In this document: in pieces, positions 8,487 to 16,761 of the stretch
Layout: every line of letters starts with the position of its first letter
Numbering within the stretch: the stretch's first letter is position 1
Assembly: GCF_024612015.1 (NCBI RefSeq)
Contig: NZ_CP102512.1
Coordinates: 6,200,001-6,264,000 of the forward strand
From: Streptomyces sp. CA-210063
GTDB taxonomy: Bacteria; Actinomycetota; Actinomycetes; Streptomycetales; Streptomycetaceae
DNA: 64,000 bases
Reading direction: 5' to 3'
The notes under the pieces: generated by a model
Seen by the model: only the letters and a program-made list of their open reading frames with translations
The model's database searches: none
What the model was told of the DNA's origin: nothing
Program-made: the position numbers and the translations under genes

Positions 8487-10160
8487 TCACACCCCTGGCA
8501 CACGCCGAAACATCCCCGCCACCCCCAACTCCCCCTCGATCCGCCCCACCGTCACCCGAAGCTCCGGCAGCACATCCCCCACACACTCCTCCACACTCCG
8601 CCGACTGCTGTGCATCGCCACATTCACCGCCGCGACAACCCGCCCACCCCCACCCCCCTCCCGCACCGGCACGGCGATGGACCGCAACCCCTCCTCCAAC
8701 TCCCCGTCGACCAGCGCGTACCCGGCGACCCGCACACCCTCCAGGACGGCCAGCAGCTCCCGCCGGTCCGTGACCGTGTGCGGGGTCAGCCGGATGAGCC
8801 GCTCCGGGAGGGAGACCTCCGGGAGCAGATCGGCGAGCATCACCCGCCCCAGGGAGGTCGCGTACGCCGGCAGCCGCGTCCCGAGGGTGATGTTGACGCT
8901 CATGACACGGCTGGTGGCGACCCGCGCGGTGTACTGCACCTCGTCCCCACCCTCGGTGAGGATCGCCAGGGATGCCGAGTCATGGACGCGCTCGGACAGC
9001 TCGGCCAGATGCGGGGCGGCGATCCGGGGGAGGGGCAGCATCGACAGGGGCGGGAAGCCCAGGCCCAGCACCCGGGGCGTGAGGCGGAAGACACGGTCGC
9101 GGGACTCGACGTATCCGAGGTGTTCGAGCGTGATCAGCGCACGCCGGGCCGTCGCCCGGGCGAGCCCGGTGGCCTGCGCGACCTCGGTGAGGGTCAGTTC
9201 GGCCCGGCCCTCGCCGAAGGAGGTGATCACGGTGAGCCCCCGGGCGAGCGACTCGATGAACTCCCGGCCCAGTTCCTGCTTGGAGGCCCCCGTCCAGGCG
9301 GCGAGCCCGGAGGGCGCCGGGGAACCGTCCACCGCGGTGGCGACCGCCCGGCGCTCCCGCAGCGCCCGCTCCATCGCCGCCACGGTCGCCCGCAGCCGCG
9401 GCAGCAACGTCGAGCGCAGCGACTCCGCGGTGTGCCGGCTGGTGTGGCTGACGACGCTCGCCACACACGCGACCCGCCCCGTACGCGGATCCCGCACCGG
9501 TACGGACACCGCCACCAGTCCCGGCTCGATCAACTGGTCGTCCAGCGCCCACCCCTGGGCGCCCGCCCGAGCCGTACGGGCCTCGAAGTCGTCGTACGCG
9601 CCGCCGCGCGGTGGCACCGCCGGGAATCCGCGCCCCTCGGGATCGGCCTCGCGGCGGGCCCGCCAGCGTGCCCAGTCGGCGCTGTCCCACTCGGTGGCGA
9701 ACAGCGGGCCGGGCGCCGTGCGTTCGGCGGGGAGCAGGTCGCCGATACGGAAGCTGAGGGACATCGCGCGGCGGCGGGTCGCCTGGTGGATGAAACGGAT
9801 GCCGTCCCGGTCGCGGACCGCCAGGGACACCGACTCGTCCAGCTCGTCGGCGAGGGCGTCCGCGTGGGCGTCGAGGAGGCGGGGGAGACGGATAGCGGCC
9901 AGGTAGGCGTTGCCCAGCTCCATCAGACGGGGGGCGAGGACCGCGTCCCGCCCGTCCAGCCGTACGTACCCCATCCGGGCCAGCGTCGCCGTGATCCGGT
10001 CCACCGTGGAACGCGCGAGCCCGGTGGCCTTCTCCAGCCCGCTCAGACTCAGCGTCCCGTCCGCCTCGGTGAGCCGACGCAGCACGGTGATTCCCCGCAT
10101 GAGAGGGGCGACGGCCTCCGGCGGTGCGGAGAGGGAGGCCGCGGTGACGTTCGGGAGCAT
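8487..10160 (-). CDS. double IclR-family transcriptional regulator (tandem fusion)
   Basis: 557 aa, about twice the normal IclR length. The first winged HTH is near residues 15-65 (GITVLRRLTEADGTLSLSGL, then KATGLARSTVDRITATLARM) and its effector domain runs to about 250. A second HTH is near 285-345 (EVAQATGLARATARRALITL), followed by a second complete IclR effector domain ending in EEGLRSIAVPVRE. ATG 10160 is chosen because everything upstream is an interspersed repeat. A TACCGT -10 box lies 6 bases before it, suggesting a leaderless mRNA. Double IclR proteins are known among regulators of aromatic catabolism. No catabolic operon adjoins this one, so its target is unknown. Confidence 0.88.
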   Translation of the reverse strand: MLPNVTAASLSAPPEAVAPLMRGITVLRRLTEADGTLSLSGLEKATGLARSTVDRITATLARMGYVRLDGRDAVLAPRLMELGNAYLAAIRLPRLLDAHADALADELDESVSLAVRDRDGIRFIHQATRRRAMSLSFRIGDLLPAERTAPGPLFATEWDSADWARWRARREADPEGRGFPAVPPRGGAYDDFEARTARAGAQGWALDDQLIEPGLVAVSVPVRDPRTGRVACVASVVSHTSRHTAESLRSTLLPRLRATVAAMERALRERRAVATAVDGSPAPSGLAAWTGASKQELGREFIESLARGLTVITSFGEGRAELTLTEVAQATGLARATARRALITLEHLGYVESRDRVFRLTPRVLGLGFPPLSMLPLPRIAAPHLAELSERVHDSASLAILTEGGDEVQYTARVATSRVMSVNITLGTRLPAYATSLGRVMLADLLPEVSLPERLIRLTPHTVTDRRELLAVLEGVRVAGYALVDGELEEGLRSIAVPVREGGGGGRVVAAVNVAMHSSRRSVEECVGDVLPELRVTVGRIEGELGVAGMFRRVPGV

Positions 10161-10166
10161 GGGGCC

Positions 10167-10172
10167 ACGGTA
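10167..10172 (-). promoter_or_regulatory. -10 box TACCGT, leaderless transcript of the IclR-type gene
   Basis: TANNNT box 6 bases upstream of ATG 10160. No Shine-Dalgarno sequence is visible. Confidence 0.45.
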
Positions 10173-10226
10173 ATGCTGCGCAGCTGGGCCGGGTGCCCAA
10201 GGTGTCGGGGGTGCCTGTGATCGGGC

Positions 10227-10390
10227 GGGTGCGGGTTCGTCGTGGTTGCTCGCGCAGTTCCCCGCGCCCCTGAAAAGCAGGGGCTGCGCCCCGTGCTTCT
10301 CGGCCCGCAGGACGGTCGTCTTCCAGGCCCGCAGGGCCTGGTCTTTCAGGGGCGCGGGGAACTGTGCGAGCAACCCCCACCTACCCGCAC
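10227..10390. repeat. interspersed repeat A, two copies in inverted orientation
   Basis: Copy 2 at 10227-10273 is on the - strand and copy 3 at 10343-10390 is on the + strand, about 70 bp apart. Their arms (ggttgctcgcgcagttcccc and its near-complement) could pair into a long cruciform or transcript hairpin. Between them are smaller stems such as agcaggggctgcgccccgtgct and ggcccgcagggcc. The structure fills the gap between the IclR gene and the M6 protease gene. No gene is seen in it. Confidence 0.8.
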
Positions 10391-10440
10391 AAACCCACCC
10401 ACCCTAGACACCGCACCCCTGTCTCCCCCCCCACCCACCG

Positions 10441-11787
10441 TCACTCCCGCCTCACCACCACCCGATGGTTCCCCCCGCCATCCACCCCCTCCACCGCGAT
10501 CTCGACCCCCGCCCGCACGTCCTTGAAGGACTCCCCCGGCACGAACGGCGCGTCGGAGAGCTCGGCGTGGACATTGGGGCTGCGCGTGCACCCCCCGCTG
10601 TCACGCCGCGAGTCGTACACCTTGATCGGCCCGTTCCCGGTGTCGACGGTCGCGTCGACCCGGTAGACGAGCACACCGGGCCGGCACACCGCCGCGTCGT
10701 TCCCGGCCCGCGTACGCAGCTCGACGGCGTACGCGGTACGGGAGCTGAGGGGGACCACGACCAGTTTCCCGCCGCCGGGTTCGGCCAGCGGGGACAGCGT
10801 GTACTCGGCGCTCCCGACTCCGGCCACGCAGCCGATCTGCCTCTCGTCGAGCCAGCCGAGCTTCCACTTGTGCCAGCCCAGCAGATCGTTGTCGACGCCC
10901 CAGTCCTCGCTCATGATGTCCCAGTGCCCGACCGCGCCCCCGCCCTCGTGGGTGTAGAGGTCGGGAAGCCCGAAGACATGGCCGTTCTCGTGGGGGAGGA
11001 CCCGGTAGCCGGTCTCGTCGTACGAGCCCGAGCCGTCGTCCTGGCGGCTGTAGACGAAGGACGTGTTGGCGACCGGGACACCGTCCGCGACCGGCGCCTC
11101 ACGGTTGCCGGCGAAGGTCACCGACAGGACGGTGTCGAGGGCGGAGGGGCCCGCGTTCGGGGTGACGAGGACGTTGACGAGGTCGTACGACCGGAAGTCC
11201 ACCAGCGGATCGGCGACCCGCACCATGTCCTGGACCAGCCGGCGGTAGCCGGGGTCGAAGGGGGCGCCGCGCTCTATGCCGTACGAACGGAAGGACCTCG
11301 GCATCCGCAGCCACTCGGTGAGCGGGGCCTCGGGACGGTAGTCGATACGGCCGTAACTGCTGGTCCGGAACCACTTCTGGGTCTGGGGGGCGAACTCCGC
11401 GAAGCGGTCCATCGCGCTGCCCTCACCGGGCGCGTCGGAGAAGTCGATCATCAGGTTCAGGGCGCGCACTGTGCCGGTGGAGCGTGAGTAGCCGGGCGGG
11501 GTCGGTATGCCCTCGGACATCTGGGTGCCGAGCGGGCCGCGGATCATGCAGGGACCGAGTGCCGAACCGCGGGGGAGGGCGGTGGCCCCCGCGGCCGTCG
11601 TCCTCTCCTTCGCCATCAGGTGCCCGGTGCCGGCGGAGGTGCTGACCGCGAGCGTGAGGGCGGTCACGGAAGCGAGCGCGACGACGCGGCGCGGACGTAT
11701 CCGGTGCGCCCTCCGCCGCGCGCGAGGCGGCTGGGACGGACGTATCCGGCGCGAAGGTATCCCGTTTCTGCGGAACGGCTGCTGCAT
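10441..11787 (-). CDS. secreted M6-family metalloprotease (immune-inhibitor-A-like)
   Basis: 448 aa from ATG 11787, with GAAGGG about 7 bases upstream. A long Arg-rich signal peptide spans residues 1-60, with hydrophobic core VVALASVTALTLAVSTSAG. The zinc site HENGH is at residues 266-270, followed by VFGLPDLYTHEG as in the M6 (InhA-like) family, and then DIMSEDWG. The protein is probably secreted and zinc-dependent. The C-terminal 120 residues form a beta-rich domain. It is shorter than InhA from Bacillus and lacks a visible PKD or cell-wall anchor. It lies tail-to-start with the IclR gene on the same strand, separated by repeats. Confidence 0.88.
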   Translation of the reverse strand: MQQPFRRNGIPSRRIRPSQPPRARRRAHRIRPRRVVALASVTALTLAVSTSAGTGHLMAKERTTAAGATALPRGSALGPCMIRGPLGTQMSEGIPTPPGYSRSTGTVRALNLMIDFSDAPGEGSAMDRFAEFAPQTQKWFRTSSYGRIDYRPEAPLTEWLRMPRSFRSYGIERGAPFDPGYRRLVQDMVRVADPLVDFRSYDLVNVLVTPNAGPSALDTVLSVTFAGNREAPVADGVPVANTSFVYSRQDDGSGSYDETGYRVLPHENGHVFGLPDLYTHEGGGAVGHWDIMSEDWGVDNDLLGWHKWKLGWLDERQIGCVAGVGSAEYTLSPLAEPGGGKLVVVPLSSRTAYAVELRTRAGNDAAVCRPGVLVYRVDATVDTGNGPIKVYDSRRDSGGCTRSPNVHAELSDAPFVPGESFKDVRAGVEIAVEGVDGGGNHRVVVRRE

Positions 11788-11969
11788 ACACACGCCCTTC
11801 GCTCCACGGCAGCCGCCCGGTGACGAGACTGCACCCTTTCGATCACCCTGTGTCGAGGGGTGCGCGGGCGCGCGCTGGAAGGGCCGAACGTGGACCCGGG
11901 CCCGTCGTGACACAGTGACGCAGGTCACAGAGGAAGTGCTCCGGGGCGGGAAATAACCGGGGACCGTTT

Positions 11970-12002
11970 CCCCGTTTAGCCAGGTGTCCGAGCGAAACGG
12001 GG
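11970..12002. promoter_or_regulatory. candidate TetR operator (ccccgttt / aaacgggg)
   Basis: Eight-base arms at 11970-11977 and 11995-12002 face each other across 17 bases, 65-97 bases before the TetR start at 12067. Position and symmetry suit an autoregulatory operator. Confidence 0.35.
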
Positions 12003-12066
12003 ACTCCATCCCCGGATAGTCACCGGACATCCCCCCACTTCACTGGATCAGGAAGAGGAGTACGTC

Positions 12067-12720
12067 GTGGAGACCGCCACCGCCGTACGTCGCAAGGTGG
12101 CCCGCCCGCGGGCCGACGCCCTGCGCAACCGGGAGCGGATCGTCACCGCCGCCCGGGAGATGTTCGTGGAGTTCGGCCCCGACGTGCCGCTCGACGAGAT
12201 CGCCCGCCGGGCCGGCGTCGGCAACGCCACGCTGTACCGCAACTTCCCGGACCGCGACGCACTGGTCCGCGAGGTCATCTGCTCGGTCATGGACCGTACG
12301 GCCCTCGCGGCCGAGGTCGCGCTGACCGAGACCGGGGACGCGTTCGAGGCGCTGTCGCGCTTCGTGCACACCTCCGCCGACGAGCGGGTCAGCGCGCTCT
12401 GCCCGATGGTCCAGAGCACGTTCGACAAGCACCACCCCGACCTGGAGGCGGCGCGCGAGCGGCTGGAGGAACAGGTCGAAGGGATCATGAAGCGTGCCCG
12501 GGACGCCGGTCAGCTCCGCGCCGACGTGGGAGTCGGCGACCTGATGATCGCCGTCAGCCAGCTCAGCAGGCCTCCGGCCGGCACCCAGTGCACGGGCGTC
12601 GACCGCTTCGTCCACCGCCACCTGCAGCTGTTCCTGGACGGTCTGCGGGCCCCGGCCCCCTCCACGCTGCCCGGCACCGCCGTGACCATGGAGGACCTGC
12701 GGAGGCCGTGCCGGCCCTGA
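12067..12720 (+). CDS. TetR-family regulator of the adjacent MFS gene
   Basis: 217 aa from GTG 12067, with GAGGAG 6 bases upstream. The N-terminal HTH spans residues 20-62 (RERIVTAAREMFVEFG, then EIARRAGVGNATLYRNFPDR). The C-terminal helix bundle contains PMVQSTFDKHHPDLEAARERL, as in TetR regulators that precede DHA2 pumps in actinobacteria. The MFS gene follows on the same strand after 222 bases containing a 14-bp repeat array. The likely role is repression of itself and the pump, released by a drug or metabolite. Confidence 0.9.
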   Translation: METATAVRRKVARPRADALRNRERIVTAAREMFVEFGPDVPLDEIARRAGVGNATLYRNFPDRDALVREVICSVMDRTALAAEVALTETGDAFEALSRFVHTSADERVSALCPMVQSTFDKHHPDLEAARERLEEQVEGIMKRARDAGQLRADVGVGDLMIAVSQLSRPPAGTQCTGVDRFVHRHLQLFLDGLRAPAPSTLPGTAVTMEDLRRPCRP

Positions 12721-12806
12721 CCTGACCTGATCCGACCCGGGCTCGACCCGACTCACCGACCTCACGGCCGTCGACGACGACAAGCCGCCACTTCTAGACG
12801 CTCTTT

Positions 12807-12900
12807 TCGCCATCGACCTTTCACGGTCGACCTTTCACCGTCGACTCTTCGCCACCGGCTTTTCGCCACCGGCTTTCCGCCACCGGCTTTCCGCCACCCG
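12807..12900. repeat. 14-bp tandem repeat upstream of an MFS gene
   Basis: Units of 14 bases start at 12807, 12821, 12835, 12849, 12863, 12877 and 12891. The last three full ones read (t/c)cgccaccggcttt and the earlier ones are variants such as tcacggtcgacctt. About 6.7 units lie 40 bp before the MFS start. Confidence 0.8.
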
Positions 12901-12942
12901 ATACCGATTTTTCCGTCACGAAGTCCCGAAGTGGGTATCCCC

Positions 12943-14481
12943 ATGTCTGAAACAGTCCGCAGCGTCCCCGAATCGGTGGACGACTCGCACTCCAACCGCT
13001 GGAAAGCGCTCGTCTTCATCGCCCTCGCCCAGCTGATGGTCGTGCTCGACGCGACCATCGTGAACATCGCCCTCCCGTCCGCCCAGCAGGACCTGGGGAT
13101 ATCGGACGGCAACCGCCAGTGGGTCATCACCGCGTACGCGCTGGCCTTCGGCGGTCTGCTCCTCTTCGGCGGACGCATCTCCGACCTGTGGGGCCGCAAG
13201 CGCACCTTCGTCACCGGCCTGATCGGCTTCGCCGGCGCCTCCGCGCTGGGCGGCGCGGCCACCGGTGAGGCGATGATGCTGGGCGCCCGCGCGCTCCAGG
13301 GCGCCTTCGGCGCGCTGCTCGCGCCCGCCGCGCTCTCCCTCCTCGCCGTGATGTTCACCGACGCCAAGGAGCGCGCCAAGGCGTTCGGCATCTACGGCGC
13401 GATCGCCGGTGGCGGCGGCGCCGTGGGCCTGATCCTCGGCGGCTTCCTGACCGAGTACCTGGACTGGCGCTGGACGTTCTTCGTCAACATCCCGTTCGCG
13501 GTGATCGCGGCGGTCGGCGCGTACTTCGTCATCCGTGAGCCGGCGGGCGGCCGCAACCGCTCCCCGCTCGACATCCCCGGCGTGGTCCTGTCCACCCTGG
13601 GCCTGGTCACCCTGGTCTACGCCTTCACGCGGGCCGAGTCCGACGGCTGGGGCGACTCGACGACCGTCTCCCTGTTCGTCGCCTCCGTGGCGCTCCTCGC
13701 GGCCTTCGTGCTGGTCGAGTCCAAGGTCAAGGCCCCGCTGCTGCCGCTGCGCGTGATCACCGAGCGCAACCGCGGTGGTGTCTACCTCTCGCTCGGCCTC
13801 GCGATCATCGCGATGTTCGGCCTCTTCCTCTTCCTGACCTACTACCTGCAGATCGTGAAGGGGTACTCCCCGGTCAAGACCGGCTTCGCCTTCCTGCCCA
13901 TGATCACGGGCATGATCATCGGCTCCACCCAGATCGGCACCCGCCTCATGACCCGGGTCCCGCCGCGCCTGCTGATGGCCCCGGGCTTCCTGGTCGCCGG
14001 CCTGGGCATGCTCCTGCTCACCCAGATGGAGATCGACTCCTCGTTCACGGGTCTGCTCCTGCCGGCCCAGCTGCTGCTCGGCCTCGGCATGGGCACGGCG
14101 TTCATGCCGGCGATGTCGCTGGCGACCCACGGTGTCGAGCCGCGTGACGCGGGCGTCGCCTCCGCGATGGTCAACACCTCCCAGCAGGTGGGCGGCGCCA
14201 TCGGCACGGCCCTTCTGAACACGATCGCCGCCTCCGCGACCACGTCCTACATCGAGGACCACATCGGCTCGGCCACCTCGAAGTCGGCCGCCCAACTGGT
14301 CCAACTCCAGGGCATGGTCAACGGCTACACCAACGCCATCTGGTTCGCCGTAGCCATCCTCGTCGCCTCCGCCGCCATCGCCTTCACCCTCGTCACGACG
14401 GGCAAGCCGGACATGACGGCGACGACGGGAGACGGCGAGAACGCGACGGACGAGGCGAAGATCCCGGTGATCGCTCACTGA
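12943..14481 (+). CDS. MFS drug efflux transporter, DHA2 14-TM type
   Basis: 512 aa from ATG 12943; GTG 12931 is possible. Typical DHA2 blocks are LMVVLDATIVNIALPSAQ, WVITAYALAFGGLLLFGGR, SDLWGRKR and, late, TAFMPAMSLATHGVEPRDAG. There are about 14 hydrophobic segments. It is a proton-driven exporter of the EmrB/QacA kind and the apparent target of the TetR protein encoded upstream. It is paired with the convergent MarR gene, whose stop lies 28 bases away on the other strand. Confidence 0.92.
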   Translation: MSETVRSVPESVDDSHSNRWKALVFIALAQLMVVLDATIVNIALPSAQQDLGISDGNRQWVITAYALAFGGLLLFGGRISDLWGRKRTFVTGLIGFAGASALGGAATGEAMMLGARALQGAFGALLAPAALSLLAVMFTDAKERAKAFGIYGAIAGGGGAVGLILGGFLTEYLDWRWTFFVNIPFAVIAAVGAYFVIREPAGGRNRSPLDIPGVVLSTLGLVTLVYAFTRAESDGWGDSTTVSLFVASVALLAAFVLVESKVKAPLLPLRVITERNRGGVYLSLGLAIIAMFGLFLFLTYYLQIVKGYSPVKTGFAFLPMITGMIIGSTQIGTRLMTRVPPRLLMAPGFLVAGLGMLLLTQMEIDSSFTGLLLPAQLLLGLGMGTAFMPAMSLATHGVEPRDAGVASAMVNTSQQVGGAIGTALLNTIAASATTSYIEDHIGSATSKSAAQLVQLQGMVNGYTNAIWFAVAILVASAAIAFTLVTTGKPDMTATTGDGENATDEAKIPVIAH

Positions 14482-14508
14482 CGGTTTCACCAGCGCGCTA
14501 GATCGCCC

Positions 14509-15015
14509 CTACCGAAGCCAAGGCAAATCCGCACCGGCCTCCGTCGGCTGAAGTCCCTCCGCGATGATCCCCATGATCTCGCCGAGGGACTTCTGCTGTT
14601 CCGCCGACAACCGGTCGAACAGCGCCTGCCGCACCGCCGTCACATGCCCCGGCGCACTCTTCGACAGCATCTCGAACCCCTCGTCCGTCAGCACCGCGAA
14701 CTGCCCCCGCTTGTCCACGGGGCAGTTCTCGCGCCGCACCCACCCGTTCTTCTCCAGCCGGGCCACGGCGTGCGACAGCCGCGACCGCGTGATCTTCGTC
14801 CGCATCGCCAGCTCGGTCATCCGCAGCCGCCGCTGCGGCTCCGCGGACAGGACCACGAGAAGGTGGTAGTAGAGGTGGGGCATGCCCGCGTCGCGCTGCA
14901 ACTGGCGGTCGAGATGGTCCTCGAGAAGGGTCGTGGCGTGCACATAGGCAAGCCAGGTGCGCTGCTCCTCTTCGCTGAGCCAGCGGGGTTCTTGATCGGC
15001 GGAGTCGGTCTTCAT
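14509..15015 (-). CDS. MarR-family transcriptional regulator
   Basis: 168 aa. The winged HTH covers residues 55-115 (RMTELAMRTKITRSRLSHAVARLEKNGWV, then the wing RRENCPVDKRGQFAVLTDEG). The ATG has no good ribosome site, but a TACAGT box stands 6 bases upstream. It is divergent from the LigB-type dioxygenase gene over an unusually AT-rich 230-bp gap with short inverted TTGA/TCAA motifs. It is therefore probably the repressor of that gene and of itself, responding to a phenolic or quinone ligand. Confidence 0.92.
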   Translation of the reverse strand: MKTDSADQEPRWLSEEEQRTWLAYVHATTLLEDHLDRQLQRDAGMPHLYYHLLVVLSAEPQRRLRMTELAMRTKITRSRLSHAVARLEKNGWVRRENCPVDKRGQFAVLTDEGFEMLSKSAPGHVTAVRQALFDRLSAEQQKSLGEIMGIIAEGLQPTEAGADLPWLR

Positions 15016-15100
15016 ACCCCCACTGTACGAGGCTTCTTCTTGAAATTTGAACTATAGAGATGTAAGGTGAAATAATAAATATTGAGACTTCAACTACTGG
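15016..15100. promoter_or_regulatory. AT-rich divergent control region of marR and the dioxygenase gene
   Basis: The -10 box TACAGT (15022-15027, - strand) is 6 bases from the marR ATG. The AT-rich block 15036-15095 holds ttgaaatttgaa (15040) and the palindrome TTGA-gact-TCAA (15082-15093), which are candidate MarR half-sites. Confidence 0.45.
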
Positions 15101-15245
15101 GGAGTTGGGGGGAGTCTCAAGCGCCGGAAGGCGCGAAGGAAGACCATGGAGACAAGAAGCGACCACCGTCCCCGCCGAGGCGTGTGAGCTCAGAAGTACA
15201 GGTGTGTGCCGTGTGCGTCGCGCGTGTGTTGAGGGAGTCACCCCT

Positions 15246-16031
15246 ATGTCCGCCGCCACCGCCGAGCGCATGCCCGCCCTCTATCTGAGTCACGGGGCCC
15301 CACCGCTCGCCGACGACCCGATCTGGCCCGGCGAACTCGCCGCCTGGTCCGCGACCCTGCCCCGCCCCAAGGCGATCCTCATGGTCTCCGCCCACTGGGA
15401 GGAGGCCCCCCTCGCCCTCGGTGCGGTCGACCCGGTCCCCCTCGTCTACGACTTCTGGGGCTTCCCGGAGCACTACTACAAGGTGCGGTACGGAGCCCCC
15501 GGCGCCCCCGAGCTGGCGGCCTCGGTCCGCAAGCTCCTCCAGGCCCCCGGCATCCCCGTCCAGGACATCCCGGACCGAGGCCTCGACCACGGCGCGTACG
15601 TCCCCCTGGTGGAGATGTACCCGGACGCGGACATCCCCGTCCTGCAGATCTCCATGCCGACGCTGGACCCGGTCCGCCTGATGGGCATCGGCCGCAAGCT
15701 GGCCCCCCTCCGCGACGAAGGCGTCCTCATCGTCGGCTCCGGCTTCTTCACCCACAACCTCGCCGCCCTCCGCCAGCCCGGCACCCCCACCTGGTCCACG
15801 GAGTTCGACGACTGGGGCCACCGAGCCCTCGAATCCCGCGACTGGGACGCCCTCCTCGACTTCCTCCACAAGTCCCCGGCCGGCCAACTGGCCCACCCCC
15901 GCACCGAACACTTCGCCCCTCTCTTCGTCACGATGGGCGCGGCCGAGGCCGCCGGCGAACTGGACGCCCAGAAGTCGGTGATCGACGGATTCTGGCTGGG
16001 ACTGGCGAAGCGGTCGGTGCAGTTCGGGTAG
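15246..16031 (+). CDS. LigB/DODA-type extradiol ring-cleavage dioxygenase (YgiD-like)
   Basis: 261 aa from ATG 15246, with a GAGGGAG site upstream. Conserved blocks are ALYLSHGAP (His16, zinc/iron ligand), MVSAHWEE, GLDHGAYVPL, LQISM and HFAPLFVTMGAA, all hallmarks of the class III extradiol dioxygenase subunit B family that includes plant DODA and E. coli YgiD. It probably opens catecholic rings such as DOPA-like compounds. It is controlled by the divergent MarR gene. The physiological substrate is unknown. Confidence 0.9.
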   Translation: MSAATAERMPALYLSHGAPPLADDPIWPGELAAWSATLPRPKAILMVSAHWEEAPLALGAVDPVPLVYDFWGFPEHYYKVRYGAPGAPELAASVRKLLQAPGIPVQDIPDRGLDHGAYVPLVEMYPDADIPVLQISMPTLDPVRLMGIGRKLAPLRDEGVLIVGSGFFTHNLAALRQPGTPTWSTEFDDWGHRALESRDWDALLDFLHKSPAGQLAHPRTEHFAPLFVTMGAAEAAGELDAQKSVIDGFWLGLAKRSVQFG

Positions 16032-16049
16032 GGCTGCCGGGCGGCCGGC

Positions 16050-16568
16050 TCAGAGCTCCTTCTCGTACCAGGCCACATCCCAGTACCGCCCGAACTTCCG
16101 CCCCACCTCGCGGTACGTCCCCACGTACCGGAACCCGAACCGCTCATGCAGCCGGGCCGACGCCTCGTTCGGCTGGGCGATGCCGGCGTACGCGCGGTGC
16201 AGATCCTCACCCGCGAGTGCCTCGAACAGCGTCTTGTACAGCAGTGTGCCGACGCCCCGGCCGCCCGCGTCCGGGGCGAGATATATCGACACCTCCACCG
16301 AGGTGTCGTACGCCGGTTTCGCGCGAAACGCGCTGCTCGTGGCGTACCCAAGAATCCGCTGTGAGCCCGTGGAGACGGCAACCATCAGGCGGTGCGGGCC
16401 GTCTTCAAGGTGGGAGAGGAGCCAAGGGCGGCGCTCTTCCGGAGTGAAGACGGTGGTATCGAATGTGGTGGGCGTCTCACGGACGTAGTGGTTGTAGATG
16501 TCGGTGAGGGCGCTGAGGTCGGTCTCGACTCCTGGTCTGACCTGCACCTCTGCGGACTCCGCCGACAT
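16050..16568 (-). CDS. GNAT acetyltransferase, phosphinothricin acetyltransferase-like
   Basis: 172 aa from ATG 16568, with GGAGG 6-7 bases upstream. Family landmarks are LTDIYNHYVRETPTTFDTT at the N-terminus, SVEVSIYLAPDAGGRGVGTLLYKTL (acetyl-CoA pyrophosphate loop GGRGVG) and the C-terminal LHERFGFRYVGTYREVGRKFGRYWDVAWYEK. PAT/Bar-like enzymes N-acetylate phosphinothricin or methionine sulfoximine. Many chromosomal homologues probably act on amino-acid analogues. It is convergent with the dioxygenase gene. Confidence 0.88.
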   Translation of the reverse strand: MSAESAEVQVRPGVETDLSALTDIYNHYVRETPTTFDTTVFTPEERRPWLLSHLEDGPHRLMVAVSTGSQRILGYATSSAFRAKPAYDTSVEVSIYLAPDAGGRGVGTLLYKTLFEALAGEDLHRAYAGIAQPNEASARLHERFGFRYVGTYREVGRKFGRYWDVAWYEKEL

Positions 16569-16628
16569 CCCGCCACCTCCCGTGGCGGCACAGGGTACTG
16601 CAAGATCAGAAAAATAGTGGGATGGGTT

Positions 16629-16655
16629 GGGAATTCTGTCCTGATTCCAGTCGTT
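16629..16655 (+). promoter_or_regulatory. SigR-type promoter of hrdD (GGGAAT-N18-GTT)
   Basis: GGGAAT at 16629-16634, exactly 18 bases, then GTT at 16653-16655. This matches the published SigR thiol-stress consensus GGGAAT-N18-GTT and lies about 107 bases before the hrdD ATG. hrdD in S. coelicolor is a known SigR target, so position and sequence agree. Confidence 0.8.
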
Positions 16656-16761
16656 GTTTCCTTCGGAAGCAGGGCACTCGGGAGAGTGTCCGAGCGGCCG
16701 CATCAAGACCTATGTAGGACCAGATACGACCCTGCCAGCCCACCATCGCAAGGGAGCACGC

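Noticed and set aside
10161..10373. N-terminal extension of the IclR-type protein
   Set aside because: The extra codons lie entirely in interspersed repeat A and intergenic sequence; a -10 box is directly before the ATG at 10160.
12807..12900. Possible CRISPR array
   Set aside because: Units are directly adjacent with no spacers, and no cas genes are present. The same holds for the arrays at 5389, 17769 and 31031.
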